Assembly: GCF_000478825.2 (NCBI RefSeq)
Contig: NZ_CP007542.1
Coordinates: 1,550,001 to 1,614,000, forward strand
Direction of reading: 5' to 3'
Source of the DNA: Synechocystis sp. PCC 6714
Lineage (GTDB): Bacteria; Cyanobacteriota; Cyanobacteriia; Cyanobacteriales; Microcystaceae
Length of the DNA stretch: 64,000 nt
Position 1 is the stretch's first letter, and each line of letters opens with the position of its first letter. Made by a program: the position numbers and the translations under genes. This document shows positions 33,952 to 45,134 of the stretch, one piece after another. The notes beneath the pieces were generated by a model, which was given only the letters and a program-made list of their open reading frames with translations, was not told where the DNA came from and did not search any database.

Positions 33952-34452
33952 AGTATTTTTCCTTGGTTAAGAGCAATGTTTCTAATCCAATTGTTGCCCG
34001 TCTTCCCATGCTAGGCAAAGGGCTGTGCTTAATTATGGTTTTTGCATCAGTCGGTCTAACCTTTCCTGGACTGCCAATTTAATTGGATATTGAGTAAAAA
34101 GAGACTAGTTGACATCCATCCCGTAGCTAAAGCCAGAGGATTCCTAGGAAGCAAACAGATTTAATTGGATAGCTTTTCGGTGGGTTGACACTTCACAGGA
34201 TGCCGTTACCGAAGTAGTCTGATGCCTTCTTCCATGTCCGTTTATAGTTTTGCTTCATTGGCATTCTCCGTCAGCCTGGAGTATTGACAAAAAAAGGACC
34301 CACAGTCCACCACCGGGGGAACCATGGGCATAATCTTAAGGTGTTGAATCGAAAAACCGGAGAATTTTAGGAGTCCAACGGTCAGCATTGCCCAGTATTG
34401 ATACCCGGTAGGGTCCAAAAACCAGTTTGCCAATGGAGATGGATTTAGATTG
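33952..34452. other. 501-base gap with no convincing gene
   Basis: It lies between the 5' end of the SDR/CIA30 gene and the 3' end of eno. A 63-codon minus-strand frame at 34242-34433 has no ribosome site or familiar sequence. The only structure seen is a terminator-like hairpin at 34289-34308. A small RNA cannot be excluded. Confidence 0.5.
34289..34308 (-). terminator. Weak terminator-like hairpin downstream of eno
   Basis: On the minus strand GGAC/GTCC closes a five-base loop and is followed by seven T. It lies ~145 bases past the eno stop codon; the 4-bp stem makes this tentative. Confidence 0.3.
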
Positions 34453-35784
<1,332 letters not shown>

Positions 35785-35876
35785 CTAATTATAGGGGCAT
35801 CCCCCTCCCCCTCTTTGGTATTTCTGGGATGGATACTTTGGGGAAAGTTGTGGTGCTCTGACCTGGGCTGGCAAAG

Positions 35877-36641
35877 TTATAGTCCTAATTCGCCCATTTG
35901 ATCCAGGGCTTCGAGGTAACCAAGGCGATCGCCACGGTTGAGATAGGCCTGGGCCGCAAACAATAAATCCTGGCGAGAATTGTCCAGTTGCCCTGCCTGG
36001 AAATGGGCTAAACCCCTGTTGTAAATGGCATTGATGTAATCCGGTCGGAGTATTAACACCCGGTTATAGTCAGCGATCGCCTGGCCATACTGCTCCAGTT
36101 GGAAATAACTATTGGCCCGGTTGTAATAGGCTTTGTAACGGTTGGGGTCATAGGTGATGGCCTGGGTGAAGTCCCGAATTGCTTCTTGGTGTTCCTGCCG
36201 TTGGCTATAGAGATTACCCCGGTTGATGTAGGGGGGGATATAGTACCGATCCAGGGCAATACTGCGGCCGTAGTCGGCGATCGCCTGGTCCACATTGCCA
36301 AGTCGCTCCCAAGCTAACCCCCGATTATAGTGGGTTTCCGGTGAGTCAGGACTGAGGGCCAACACCGCCGAAAATAATTCCACTGCTTTGGCATAATTAC
36401 CCGCTTCTCCCGCTTTCACCCCCTGGGCAAAAATGGCCTCCGGTGCCTGGGTCGATTCCAAAACCACTATTTCCTGGGTTACCCCAGGCCGGTCTAAGGC
36501 TAAATTGATTCCTAGGGCGATCGCCAAAGCTAAAAGAGTATTGAACAATACAGCCCCAGGAATGATCGAAAAATTTCTTCTAAGATTGGGAAAAATATCC
36601 TTAGCTGAATAGCACCGAAAAGTAGTTCCCATAATCGCCAT
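35877..36641 (-). CDS. TPR-repeat membrane-anchored protein
   Basis: 254 residues; ATG 36641 or ATG 36632. An N-terminal hydrophobic anchor (SIIPGAVLFNTLLALAIAL) is followed by about five tetratricopeptide repeats, each with the NRGLAWERLGNVDQAIADY-type pattern, and a helical C-terminus. TPR arrays are protein-docking scaffolds; here the domain probably faces the periplasm or lumen. If the first ATG is used, the start codon overlaps the ATG of the divergent dehydrogenase gene within a single CATG. Confidence 0.85.
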   Translation of the reverse strand: MAIMGTTFRCYSAKDIFPNLRRNFSIIPGAVLFNTLLALAIALGINLALDRPGVTQEIVVLESTQAPEAIFAQGVKAGEAGNYAKAVELFSAVLALSPDSPETHYNRGLAWERLGNVDQAIADYGRSIALDRYYIPPYINRGNLYSQRQEHQEAIRDFTQAITYDPNRYKAYYNRANSYFQLEQYGQAIADYNRVLILRPDYINAIYNRGLAHFQAGQLDNSRQDLLFAAQAYLNRGDRLGYLEALDQMGELGL

Positions 36642-37641
36642 GAAAATCGCTTTCTTTAGTAGTAAAGCCTACGATCGCCAGTTTTTTGAGCGGGCTAACC
36701 ACCACCATGGGCGGGAAATGCTCTTTTTCGATGCCCAGCTCAACCTCGACACCGCCATTCTAGCGGAGGATTGTCCCGTTGTTTGTCTCTTTGTCAATGA
36801 CCAAGCCCCGGCCCCAGTGTTGGAAAAATTAGCCGCCCAGGGCACCACCTTAATCGCCCTCCGTAGTGCCGGTTATAACAATGTGGACCTGAAAACAGCG
36901 GCGGCTTTGGGTTTAAAAGTGGTCCATGTCCCGTCCTATTCTCCCCATGCGGTGGCGGAACATACGGTGGGATTAATTCTTGCTCTGAACAGAAAGTTAT
37001 ACCGAGCATATAACCGAGTTAGGGACGATAACTTTTCCCTAGAAGGCTTATTAGGGTTTGATCTCCATGGTTCCACCGTGGGCATAATTGGCACGGGAAA
37101 AATTGGTTTAGCCTTTGCCAAGATTATGAATGGTTTTGGCTGTCATTTATTGGGCTATGATGCTTTCCCCAATGAAAATTTTACTGCCATTGGCCAGGCT
37201 ATTTATGTGCCTTTGAATGAACTTTTAGCCCAATCGGATATTATTTCCCTCCACTGTCCCCTATTGCCGGAAACCCACTATTTAATTAATTCCAGTACCA
37301 TTGCCCGAATGAAGCCAGGGGTGATGTTAATCAACACTAGCCGGGGTCATTTAATTGATACCCAAGCAGTTATTCAGGGCATTAAATCCCATCAAATTGG
37401 CTTTTTGGGCATTGATGTTTACGAAGAAGAGGAAGCACTTTTTTTCACTGACCACTCTGATACCATTATTCAAGATGATACGTTTCAGTTGCTGCAGTCT
37501 TTTCCTAATGTTATGATCACTGCCCACCAGGGATTTTTTACCCATAATGCCCTGGAGACCATCGCCGAAACTACGTTGGCAAATATCGCTGAGTTTGAGC
37601 AAAATCAACCTTTAACCTATGAAGTTATCTGTCCTCATTAG
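36640..37641 (+). CDS. ddh: D-isomer 2-hydroxyacid dehydrogenase (D-lactate dehydrogenase type)
   Basis: 333 residues. NAD-binding loop TVGIIGTGKIGLAFAKIM, the catalytic Arg in NTSRGHLID, the Glu in IDVYEEEEALF and the His in ITAHQGFFT are all present, with the LdhA-like FFSSKAYD...F start. Enzymes of this group reduce pyruvate to D-lactate; the Synechocystis PCC 6803 homologue I recall is slr1556 (ddh). Identity is from memory. Divergent from the TPR gene with the start codons overlapping. Confidence 0.9.
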   Translation: MKIAFFSSKAYDRQFFERANHHHGREMLFFDAQLNLDTAILAEDCPVVCLFVNDQAPAPVLEKLAAQGTTLIALRSAGYNNVDLKTAAALGLKVVHVPSYSPHAVAEHTVGLILALNRKLYRAYNRVRDDNFSLEGLLGFDLHGSTVGIIGTGKIGLAFAKIMNGFGCHLLGYDAFPNENFTAIGQAIYVPLNELLAQSDIISLHCPLLPETHYLINSSTIARMKPGVMLINTSRGHLIDTQAVIQGIKSHQIGFLGIDVYEEEEALFFTDHSDTIIQDDTFQLLQSFPNVMITAHQGFFTHNALETIAETTLANIAEFEQNQPLTYEVICPH

Positions 37642-37970
37642 AATTGTAACTACCTTTTTAACTTCCCAAGGCAAATTTGTGAGCGTTGGACTGGACTGAA
37701 TTTTACACTAGTGCTAGACAAATTTGAGAAACTTGCTTGAAGGATTTAATTTAAGAAGGAAAAAGTTGATATTTTTACATTCTCTCAACTAGATAAAAAA
37801 GAAGGATTTTTGATATTGTGGAACAAGAAATACCTTTTAAAGTTGAAAGTGACGCAGGACAGATATTAATCTATAATAACAACAGCTAACGGAAGACCGG
37901 TCACAAAAACCTATGATCTGGTGGCCATGCCGTTCGCCTTCAATGTACATCTCCCCCAGCTTTATTGTCC
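37642..37970. other. 329-base gap upstream of argS
   Basis: AT-rich. No annotated gene. It contains one short frame at 37818-37889 with a Shine-Dalgarno-like GAAGGA (see that entry); otherwise nothing is supported. It also holds the argS promoter. Confidence 0.4.
37818..37889 (+). CDS. Possible 23-residue small protein (speculative)
   Basis: A GTG frame of 23 codons plus stop in the gap upstream of argS, coding for an acidic peptide (VEQEIPFKVESDAGQILIY...). The sequence GAAGGA ends about eleven bases before the GTG. There is no homology that I recognise, and AT-rich gaps often contain such frames by chance. Confidence 0.2.
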   Translation: MEQEIPFKVESDAGQILIYNNNS

Positions 37971-39725
37971 ATGGCATCAATTCTGACCCAACTTAATGAT
38001 CGCTTTGCCCAAGCTTTGAAGGGTCAGTTTGCACCGGAAATCTCCCTACCAACCCCTTTGGTGGTGACTGCTTCCAACCCCAAATTTGGCGATTTTCAAT
38101 GTAACATTGCCCTGCCCTTGGCCAAACAATTGAGTCAACAGCCCATGGCGATCGCCATGGAGATTGTAGATAAAGTTGATTTAACTGGGATATGTGCACC
38201 GCCTACCATTGCTGGCCCCGGTTTTATTAATCTCCACCTACTTCCTGATTATTTGTCGGAGCAATTAATTAAATTGCAACAGGATGAACAGTTGGGGGTG
38301 CCCCAGGTTCAAACCCAAGGGCGGGTAGTGGTGGATTTCTCTAGCCCTAATATTGCCAAAGAAATGCATGTGGGTCATCTCCGCTCCACCATTATTGGTG
38401 ACTGTTTAGCCAGGGTATTAGAATTCCGTGGCTATGATGTTCTCCGCCTCAACCATGTGGGGGATTGGGGCACCCAGTTTGGTATGTTAATTACCTATTT
38501 AAAAGAGGTTTATCCAGAAGCGTTGGTGACCGCTGATGCCTTAGATATTGGCGATTTGGTTACTTTCTATAAGCAAGCTAAACAGCGCTTTGATCAAGAT
38601 GATCAGTTTCGGGAAACTTCTCGTCAGGCGGTGGTAAGTCTCCAGGCTGGAGAAGAAGAAAGTATTAAGGCTTGGCAACTGCTTTGTGAACAATCCCGGC
38701 GAGAGTTTCAACAGATTTATGATTGGTTAGATATTGCTATTGAGGAGAGGGGAGAATCTTTTTATAATTCCTTTTTGCCTGGAGTAGTGACCCTATTGCA
38801 AGAAAAAGGTTTGCTAGTGGAAGACAATGGGGCCCAGTGTGTTTTCCTTGATGGCTTTACCAATAAAGACGGCGATCGCCTGCCATTAATTGTGCAAAAA
38901 TCCGATGGAGGTTATAACTATGCCACCACTGATTTAGCAGCTTTGAATTATCGCTTAAACACCGATGGTGCGGAGAAAATTATTTATGTTACTGATGCGG
39001 GACAAGCTAATCATTTTGCTCAATTTTTCCAAGTAGCCAAAAAGGCCGGTATCCTCACCGATCCAAGTCAAGTGGTCCATGTGCCGTTTGGTTTGGTGAA
39101 AGGAGAAGATGGAAAAAAACTGAAAACTAGGGCTGGGGACACCATTCGTTTAAAGGATCTGTTGAAGGAAGCAGTGGCCAGGGCAAGGCAAGACCTCGAA
39201 ACCCGTCTAACAGCGGAGGAACGTCAAGAAACATTTGAATTTAAGGAAGAAGTGGCCCAAAGGGTTGGTATTGGAGCGGTGAAATATGCCGACCTTAGCC
39301 AAAATCGCACCAGTGACTATGTTTTTAGTTTTGATAAAATGCTAGCTCTCCAAGGCAATACGGCCCCCTATATGCTCTACGCCTACGCCCGTATTCAAAG
39401 TATTAGCCGGGAAGGGAACATTGATTTTGCCCAGATGGACAGCGGTGAAATTATGTTAACCGAACCAACGGAGTTAGTTTTAGCTAAAAGCCTTTTACAA
39501 TTTGCCGACGTAATTGAAACGGTAGAAACCAGTTTATTGCCCAATCGTCTTTGTGATTATCTTTATGAACTGAGTAAGGTTTTTAACCGCTTTTATGAAA
39601 ATTGCCCCGTATTAAAAGCAGGTGAACCCCAACGTAGCTCCCGTTTATTGCTCTGTGATCTCACTGCCAGAACTTTAAAACTAGGTCTGTCTTTATTGGG
39701 CATTCCAGTTTTAGATAGGATGTAA
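37971..39725 (+). CDS. argS: Arginyl-tRNA synthetase
   Basis: 584 residues from ATG 37971 (a TTG two codons upstream is less likely). Class I synthetase: the N-terminal Arg-tRNA synthetase domain, then the HIGH-like motif [15 protein letters not shown], the KMSK-equivalent region [11 protein letters not shown], and a C-terminal DALR anticodon-binding domain containing YAYARIQSI and ENCPVL. It charges tRNA-Arg. The start of a conserved gene order with the GTPase, lysA, cdaA and uppS, here interrupted by the RelBE-type pair. Confidence 0.95.
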   Translation: MASILTQLNDRFAQALKGQFAPEISLPTPLVVTASNPKFGDFQCNIALPLAKQLSQQPMAIAMEIVDKVDLTGICAPPTIAGPGFINLHLLPDYLSEQLIKLQQDEQLGVPQVQTQGRVVVDFSSPNIAKEMHVGHLRSTIIGDCLARVLEFRGYDVLRLNHVGDWGTQFGMLITYLKEVYPEALVTADALDIGDLVTFYKQAKQRFDQDDQFRETSRQAVVSLQAGEEESIKAWQLLCEQSRREFQQIYDWLDIAIEERGESFYNSFLPGVVTLLQEKGLLVEDNGAQCVFLDGFTNKDGDRLPLIVQKSDGGYNYATTDLAALNYRLNTDGAEKIIYVTDAGQANHFAQFFQVAKKAGILTDPSQVVHVPFGLVKGEDGKKLKTRAGDTIRLKDLLKEAVARARQDLETRLTAEERQETFEFKEEVAQRVGIGAVKYADLSQNRTSDYVFSFDKMLALQGNTAPYMLYAYARIQSISREGNIDFAQMDSGEIMLTEPTELVLAKSLLQFADVIETVETSLLPNRLCDYLYELSKVFNRFYENCPVLKAGEPQRSSRLLLCDLTARTLKLGLSLLGIPVLDRM

Positions 39726-39821
39726 ATATAAGCAAATATGATTCGCATTTATTTCCCACGATAATTTTGTTAGAATGAATTGTGTAGGTAAAAATATTTT
39801 AATCATTTTGGCTTAATAATT

Positions 39822-40019
39822 ATGAATATCAATTATCCTTTTGCCCAAGAATTAATTAAAGACTCCCAAGGAAAGATTGAAAAAGTTGTAATTGATTTTG
39901 ATGATTATCAAAAAATACTGGAAAACTTTGAAGATAATCAATTGCTAGCTTTAATGAATAAAGTTAAAGATGAAATTCCTTTAAGCCATTCTGAGGCTTT
40001 AGAAGCATTAGAACATTAA
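39822..40019 (+). CDS. RelB/Phd-like antitoxin
   Basis: 65 residues, acidic and helical, starting MNINYPFAQELIKDSQGKIEK with a beta-like N-terminal part (VVIDFDDYQKIL). The size, composition and position five bases before a RelE-type toxin fit a type II antitoxin, which would neutralise the toxin and repress their common promoter. Fold family is not certain. The upstream gap is AT-rich. Confidence 0.7.
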   Translation: MNINYPFAQELIKDSQGKIEKVVIDFDDYQKILENFEDNQLLALMNKVKDEIPLSHSEALEALEH

Positions 40020-40024
40020 TTTTG

Positions 40025-40294
40025 ATGGATGTTCAGTATTTACCCAGTTTTATCAAAGACTTAAAAAAGCTAAAAAGTTCTCCCCAATATGAACTAATTA
40101 AAAGCTTGGTCTTGGAAAAAATCCCTCAGCTTGAGCAAATTCAGGGTATTTCTAATGTCAAAAAACTCAAAGGAGAAGAAAATGCTTATCCAATACGCCT
40201 AGGTGACTACAGAATTGGCTTTTATATTCAAAGTGAAACTATCGTTTTGGCAAGGGTTGTCCATCGTCGGGAATTTTATCTTTACTTTCCATGA
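40025..40294 (+). CDS. RelE/ParE-type toxin
   Basis: 89 residues from ATG 40025. The short beta-alpha core (LPSFIKDLKKLKSSPQ), LKGEENAYPIRLGDYRIGFYI and VVHRREFYLYFP with C-terminal basic and aromatic residues match the RelE/YoeB family of ribosome-dependent mRNA interferases. Key positions: Arg in RLGDYRIG and the C-terminal His-Arg-Arg. Its stop codon overlaps the ATG of the following GTPase gene as ATGA, so it is translationally coupled to a core gene. Confidence 0.8.
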   Translation: MDVQYLPSFIKDLKKLKSSPQYELIKSLVLEKIPQLEQIQGISNVKKLKGEENAYPIRLGDYRIGFYIQSETIVLARVVHRREFYLYFP

Positions 40295-41715
40295 ATAATA
40301 ATTCTTTGACTGATTTAGACCAAACCTTAGATGTTATTGGGGCCATTCAAGAAGATTTAAACTATCAACAAGCTCAAGCTAGTTTGACAGCGATCGTTGA
40401 GCAAATTGATCTCAATACCAATGAAAAACAGGGATTAGAGCAGGAAATTAACCATCTCTGTGCCATGCTAGAAAATTTGAATCAAGGGGTGGTGCAAATT
40501 GCAGCCTTTGGTTTAGTTGGTCGTGGCAAATCATCCCTTCTTAATGCTCTGCTGGGCGAAGAGGTTTTTACCACCGGGCCAGTCCATGGCATTACCCAAA
40601 CCCAACAATCAGCTCCTTGGCAATTAACCCAAGCCGACGGATTATCTACAGTTACTATTGCTGGCTGGGGCAACGTCCAACTGCAATTAATCGATACACC
40701 AGGCATTGATGAAGTGAAAGGACAGGAGCGGGAACAATTGGCGATCGCCGTGGCGCAACAGGTAGATTTAATTTTATTTGTTATTGCGGGGGACCTGTCC
40801 CAGGTGGAGTTCCAAGCTTTATCCCAACTGCGGGCGGTGGGTAAACCGATGGTGTTGGTATTTAATAAAATTGACCAGTATCCGGCGGTTGATCGTCAAT
40901 TAATTTATGAAAAAATCCGTGATGAACGGGTTAGAGAGTTACTATCTCCAGAAGAAATTGTTTTAGTCTCCGCCAGTCCTTTAATCACAGAGCTAAGACC
41001 AAACTCTGAAGGAAAATTACAACGGTATCAATATCGGGGAAGGGCTGATGTTGATGATTTACGCCTAAAAATTGTGGATGTACTCCAACGGGAGGGGAAA
41101 TCTTTAGTTGCCCTTAATACCTTGCTTTGCGCGGACAATTTAAACGATAAATTAGTGCAACAGAAAATGCGTTTACGGGATGCCGAAGCTAATAGCGTGA
41201 TTCAAAAAGCAGTGCTGGTGAAGGCAGCGGCCATTGCCCTCAATCCTGTAACGGTGTTGGACCTGTTCAGTGGTGCGGTGGTGGATGTGGCCCTGATTAT
41301 TTCCCTCTCCAAACTGTATGGTTTACCCATGACCCAAACGGCGGCGATCGCCTTGTTACAGAAAATTGGCGTGAGTATGGGGGGGATCACCGCCAGCGAA
41401 TTTTTAGCGGGATTGGGTCTAAGTTCCCTCAAGGGCCTACTGGGTTTAACAGTGCCCTTAACCGGCGGTTTGGCCCTGGCTCCCTACATTTCTGTGGCCC
41501 TTACCCAAGCTAGCGTGGCTGGAGTTTCTACTTTGGCGATCGGCCAAGTGACCAAAACCTATCTGGCCAACGGCGCTGCCTGGGGTGAAAATGGTCCCCG
41601 CACTGTGGTCCGGGATATTCTTAACTCTTTGGATCACAATTCCATCATGGCCCGTATTAAACAGGAACTCCAAGGAAAATTAACCCCCGAAAATATTGTC
41701 TCTTCCTCACCATAG
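40291..41715 (+). CDS. Era/dynamin-like GTPase with membrane-associated C-terminal domain
   Basis: 474 residues. The G1 loop GLVGRGKSS, G3 DTPGID and G4 NKID are present. The C-terminal ~200 residues (after ~270) are hydrophobic and Gly/Ala-rich with DUF697-type features (VDVALIISLSKLYGLP), so the protein is probably membrane-associated. Function unknown; the family is widespread in cyanobacteria. Position between argS and lysA matches the Synechocystis order. Start ATG overlaps the toxin stop codon by four bases. Confidence 0.85.
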   Translation: MNNNSLTDLDQTLDVIGAIQEDLNYQQAQASLTAIVEQIDLNTNEKQGLEQEINHLCAMLENLNQGVVQIAAFGLVGRGKSSLLNALLGEEVFTTGPVHGITQTQQSAPWQLTQADGLSTVTIAGWGNVQLQLIDTPGIDEVKGQEREQLAIAVAQQVDLILFVIAGDLSQVEFQALSQLRAVGKPMVLVFNKIDQYPAVDRQLIYEKIRDERVRELLSPEEIVLVSASPLITELRPNSEGKLQRYQYRGRADVDDLRLKIVDVLQREGKSLVALNTLLCADNLNDKLVQQKMRLRDAEANSVIQKAVLVKAAAIALNPVTVLDLFSGAVVDVALIISLSKLYGLPMTQTAAIALLQKIGVSMGGITASEFLAGLGLSSLKGLLGLTVPLTGGLALAPYISVALTQASVAGVSTLAIGQVTKTYLANGAAWGENGPRTVVRDILNSLDHNSIMARIKQELQGKLTPENIVSSSP

Positions 41716-41786
41716 CCGTAGTCAGAGAAGGAAAACGGAGAAAATAATCACCCCGAACCTTGATAGACTGGGGTGTTAGGAGGGTT

Positions 41787-41849
41787 ATGAATGCTTTTAG
41801 GGTTTTGCTTTGCCCGCGGTTGTTGTTGCTTCACAATCCAACTGCCTGA
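41787..41849 (+). CDS. Possible leader peptide upstream of lysA
   Basis: A 20-residue frame, MNAFRVLLCPRLLLLLHNPTA, with a strong AGGAGG ribosome site four bases before the ATG, in the 185-base gap between the GTPase gene and lysA. It is followed by ~50 bases to the lysA start. It is Leu-rich rather than Lys-rich, so a lysine attenuator is not indicated. A CACCCC/GGGGTG hairpin precedes it at ~41750-41775. Confidence 0.3.
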   Translation: MNAFRVLLCPRLLLLHNPTA

Positions 41850-41900
41850 CTAAAAACTTTAGTTCTAACATTTTCATTTTCACCACAATTTCCCCTGCGT

Positions 41901-43310
41901 ATGATTTCCACTGAAATGTCTCGCCCTGCCACCGGAAGCACATTGATCAAAACCCCGGCTTCCTCCTCCCCCAACCAGAATCTTTTGCCTTTGACCGCCG
42001 TGGTAAATGATAGTGGCGAACTAGAAATTGGCGGTTGCAGTGTGCCAGCCCTAGTGGAACAGTTTGGTTCTCCCCTCTACATTTTGGATGAAACGACTCT
42101 GCGACAAGCGGCCCAGCAATATCGTCAATCTTTCCGAACCCATTACCCCGGCCCTAGCCAGGTCATCTATGCCTCCAAAGCCTGGAGTTGTTTGGCCGTA
42201 GTGGCGATCGCCGCCCAGGAAGGGTTAGGATTTGACGTGGTATCCGGCGGAGAATTATTCACCACGGTGGAAGCCCTTAAGCAATTGGGGTGGAATGACT
42301 CTGATATTGCCGACAAAATTTATTTCCATGGCAATAATAAATCGGTGCAGGAACTCCAAGAGGCGATCGCCGTTAATTGCACCATCATTGTGGATAACTG
42401 GCTGGAACTGCAAACCTTGACCAAATTGGCCGCCAATTCAGGGGCGCCAGTACGGATCATGTTGCGCCTCACCCCCGGCATCGAATGCCATACCCATGAG
42501 TACATTAAAACGGGTCACCTGGACAGTAAATTTGGCTTCGACCCCAATCAACTAGAAGCGGTTTTCACCTACATAGCCCAACAGCCCCAACTCCATTGTC
42601 TGGGGCTCCATGCCCACATCGGCTCCCAAATTTTTGAGCGGCAACCCCACCAGGATTTAGGAGAGGTATTGGTACAATGGTTCGGCAAAGGTTTGACCTA
42701 TGGCTTGCCCTTGACGGAACTGAATATTGGCGGTGGCTTGGGCATTTGCTACACCGAAAGTGACGATCCCCCCAGCATTGAAGAATGGGCTAAAGCAGCG
42801 GCACTCTCTGTGGCCAAAGCCTGTGATAGTCACAATCTGCCCTATCCGAAATTAATTGCTGAGCCGGGACGCTCCCTAGTGGGTTCCGCCTGCGTAACCG
42901 CCTATCGAGTGGGGGGGCGCAAAGTGGTGCCGGATATCCGCACCTATATTGCCGTTGATGGCGGTATGTCCGACAATCCCCGTCCCATTACCTACCAGTC
43001 GGTGTATCGGGTCGCCCTAGCCAACCGCATGAACGACCAATTAACTGAAACTGTCACCGTTGCTGGGAAACATTGTGAGTCCGGCGATATTCTCGTTAGG
43101 GATGTGGCCCTGCCCGCCGTAGAGCCAGGGGATGTGCTAGTAGTTGCCGCCACCGGTGCCTACAACTACAGTATGGCCTCTAACTACAATCGCCTAGGTC
43201 GCCCCGCCGCCGTACTTGTCCACCAAGGGCAAGCAAACTTGATTCTGCAACGGGAAACCTACACTGACTTGCTACGCCAGGATTGTCTGCCCAGCCGATT
43301 ACTGTCCTAA
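41901..43310 (+). CDS. lysA: Diaminopimelate decarboxylase
   Basis: 469 residues. The fold type III PLP site is seen: the lysine-containing motif VIYASKAWSC near residue 90, the glycine-rich phosphate loop NIGGGLGICY, and EPGRSLVGSACVT, plus the active-site loop CESGDIL and YNYSMASNYN at the C-terminus. It makes lysine from meso-diaminopimelate. A ~40-residue N-terminal extension precedes the core. It is followed at 42 bases by cdaA. Confidence 0.93.
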   Translation: MISTEMSRPATGSTLIKTPASSSPNQNLLPLTAVVNDSGELEIGGCSVPALVEQFGSPLYILDETTLRQAAQQYRQSFRTHYPGPSQVIYASKAWSCLAVVAIAAQEGLGFDVVSGGELFTTVEALKQLGWNDSDIADKIYFHGNNKSVQELQEAIAVNCTIIVDNWLELQTLTKLAANSGAPVRIMLRLTPGIECHTHEYIKTGHLDSKFGFDPNQLEAVFTYIAQQPQLHCLGLHAHIGSQIFERQPHQDLGEVLVQWFGKGLTYGLPLTELNIGGGLGICYTESDDPPSIEEWAKAAALSVAKACDSHNLPYPKLIAEPGRSLVGSACVTAYRVGGRKVVPDIRTYIAVDGGMSDNPRPITYQSVYRVALANRMNDQLTETVTVAGKHCESGDILVRDVALPAVEPGDVLVVAATGAYNYSMASNYNRLGRPAAVLVHQGQANLILQRETYTDLLRQDCLPSRLLS

Positions 43311-43352
43311 AACTCCATCTTTCCCCACCTTAACGACCATCTCCCCTTACCC

Positions 43353-44264
43353 ATGTCGGGCTTTCCCCCGGATTTTGCCTCCCTGCTTCCCCTATTCCAT
43401 GGCGCCATTGATCTCGGTTTAGTCATCGGTTTGTTTTACCTACTAAGCCGGGTCTTTGGTGAAAATCAAACCCTATGGATTATGCGGGGGATGTTGGTGT
43501 TGATGGTGGCCCAAGTGGTGAGCGATCGCCTCAACTTGGAGCTGTTGAAATTTGTGCTGGAAAAATTTGTTCTCGGCACAGCGGTGGCCCTAGCGGTGAT
43601 CTTCCAGGCGGAAATAAGACGATTTTTAGAACTTCTGGGGCAGGGAAGATTTTTAGAATTATTGCGGCGGCGTAGTTCTAGCCCCCCCAGCACCGATGCC
43701 ATTGATGAAATTGTTGATGCGGTCAAAGAACTGTCTCAAAATCGCATTGGCGCTCTAATGGTAATGGAGGCCCAGGGCATTTTGGACAGCCGTATTTTTC
43801 TCAACCGAGGAGTGGCCATTGACAGTAAATTGTCCAAGGAACTATTGCAAACTATTTTTCAGCCCAAAACCTTGCTTCATGACGGCGCCATTTTCATTCG
43901 GGGCTCTCGATTAGTATCCGCCGGGGTAATTTTGCCCCTCTCAGAGCGCAGTGCTTCCAGGCAATTGGGCACTAGGCACAGGGCTGCCATGGGCATCACC
44001 GAAAAAAGTGAAAACTGTCTTTGCATTGTGGTTTCTGAGGAAACTGGCTCCATTACCCTGGCCCGGGGGGGAAATCTCAACCGTCCCCTCACTAGCAGTA
44101 AACTAAAGGAATTGCTGGAAACTGAATACGCTCCCCCTACGGAGAGGGAGTCCGTTACCCCCCAACTCAGCCGCCTGAGCCGTAGCCTGAGTAACCAAAG
44201 TTGGGGAATACTCAAACGTTTACTTTGGCTGCCTTCCTCAACTGCCCAAAACGACAAAAAATGA
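43353..44264 (+). CDS. cdaA: Diadenylate cyclase (CdaA type)
   Basis: 303 residues. Three N-terminal membrane helices (residues ~15-75) are followed by the DAC domain with the catalytic DGAIF (HDGAIFIRG) and [12 protein letters not shown] (RHR) motifs. It makes c-di-AMP from two ATP at the membrane. The C-terminal Ser-rich tail is not conserved in other bacteria. It overlaps uppS by ATGA, so the two are coupled, as in other cyanobacteria; c-di-AMP controls osmolyte and potassium balance. Confidence 0.93.
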   Translation: MSGFPPDFASLLPLFHGAIDLGLVIGLFYLLSRVFGENQTLWIMRGMLVLMVAQVVSDRLNLELLKFVLEKFVLGTAVALAVIFQAEIRRFLELLGQGRFLELLRRRSSSPPSTDAIDEIVDAVKELSQNRIGALMVMEAQGILDSRIFLNRGVAIDSKLSKELLQTIFQPKTLLHDGAIFIRGSRLVSAGVILPLSERSASRQLGTRHRAAMGITEKSENCLCIVVSEETGSITLARGGNLNRPLTSSKLKELLETEYAPPTERESVTPQLSRLSRSLSNQSWGILKRLLWLPSSTAQNDKK

Positions 44265-45010
44265 CTATTAAACCTGTCATCTTAGAAACATTACCGCCGG
44301 ACTTAGACCGGCAACGGTTACCCCAACATGTGGCGGTCATCATGGATGGGAATGGCCGCTGGGCAAAGCAGAGGGGTATGCCACGGATTATGGGGCATCA
44401 ACGGGGGGTGGACTCCTTAAAGAATTTGTTGCGTTGCTGTGATGACTGGGGAATCTCCGCTCTGACGGCCTATGCGTTTTCCACTGAAAATTGGGGGCGC
44501 CCTTTGGAAGAAGTGGAATTTTTAATGACCCTGTTTGAACGGGTGCTACGGCGGGAATTGAAAGAAATGATGGCGGAAAATGTCCGCATTCGTTTTGTAG
44601 GCAATCTCACCTCTTTGCCCCATTCCCTCCAGGACGAAATTGCCCGCTCCATGGAGGACACAAAAAACAATACTGGTATTCGCTTCACCGTGGCCACTAA
44701 CTATGGCGGCCGCCAGGAAATTGTCCATGTCTGTCAGGCGATCGCCAGGGAAGTACAAGCGGGGGACTTAGACCCAGAGGCCATCGACGAAGGAATGGTG
44801 GAAAAATATCTCTACACAGAAGGTTTATCCCATCCCGATCTGCTTATCCGCACCAGTGGGGAGTTAAGGATCAGTAACTTTTTGCTCTGGCAAATGGCCT
44901 ACGCAGAAATTTATGTTACCTCGACCCTCTGGCCAGACTTTGATCGCCAGGCCTTTCATTTAGCATTGCGGGACTATCAACAACGCCATCGCCGCTTTGG
45001 CAAGGTTTAG
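44261..45010 (+). CDS. uppS: Undecaprenyl diphosphate synthase (isoprenyl transferase)
   Basis: 249 residues from ATG 44261, whose ATGA overlaps the cdaA stop. The catalytic Asp is D29 in [16 protein letters not shown]; the conserved [11 protein letters not shown] and a FSTENWGRP motif are present. It elongates farnesyl diphosphate with isopentenyl diphosphate in cis, supplying the lipid carrier for peptidoglycan and surface polysaccharide. Length and motifs are typical. Confidence 0.95.
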   Translation: MTIKPVILETLPPDLDRQRLPQHVAVIMDGNGRWAKQRGMPRIMGHQRGVDSLKNLLRCCDDWGISALTAYAFSTENWGRPLEEVEFLMTLFERVLRRELKEMMAENVRIRFVGNLTSLPHSLQDEIARSMEDTKNNTGIRFTVATNYGGRQEIVHVCQAIAREVQAGDLDPEAIDEGMVEKYLYTEGLSHPDLLIRTSGELRISNFLLWQMAYAEIYVTSTLWPDFDRQAFHLALRDYQQRHRRFGKV

Positions 45011-45134
45011 AATTACTACGTAGAAATTGAATTTGTCTTGGTTTACCTTTCAATTAGCACGATTAAAGTCCCCGAGTTTAAACAAATTTTAAACAGCCTG
45101 CGATAAAATCAACTAGTTTTCTTGAGCCTTTGCT

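Noticed and set aside
34242-34433. 63-codon minus-strand frame downstream of eno
   Set aside because: No ribosome site, no family, and part is covered by a terminator-like hairpin.
41750-41900. A lysine riboswitch or attenuator upstream of lysA
   Set aside because: No L-box core could be made out; the short peptide is Leu-rich, not Lys-rich.
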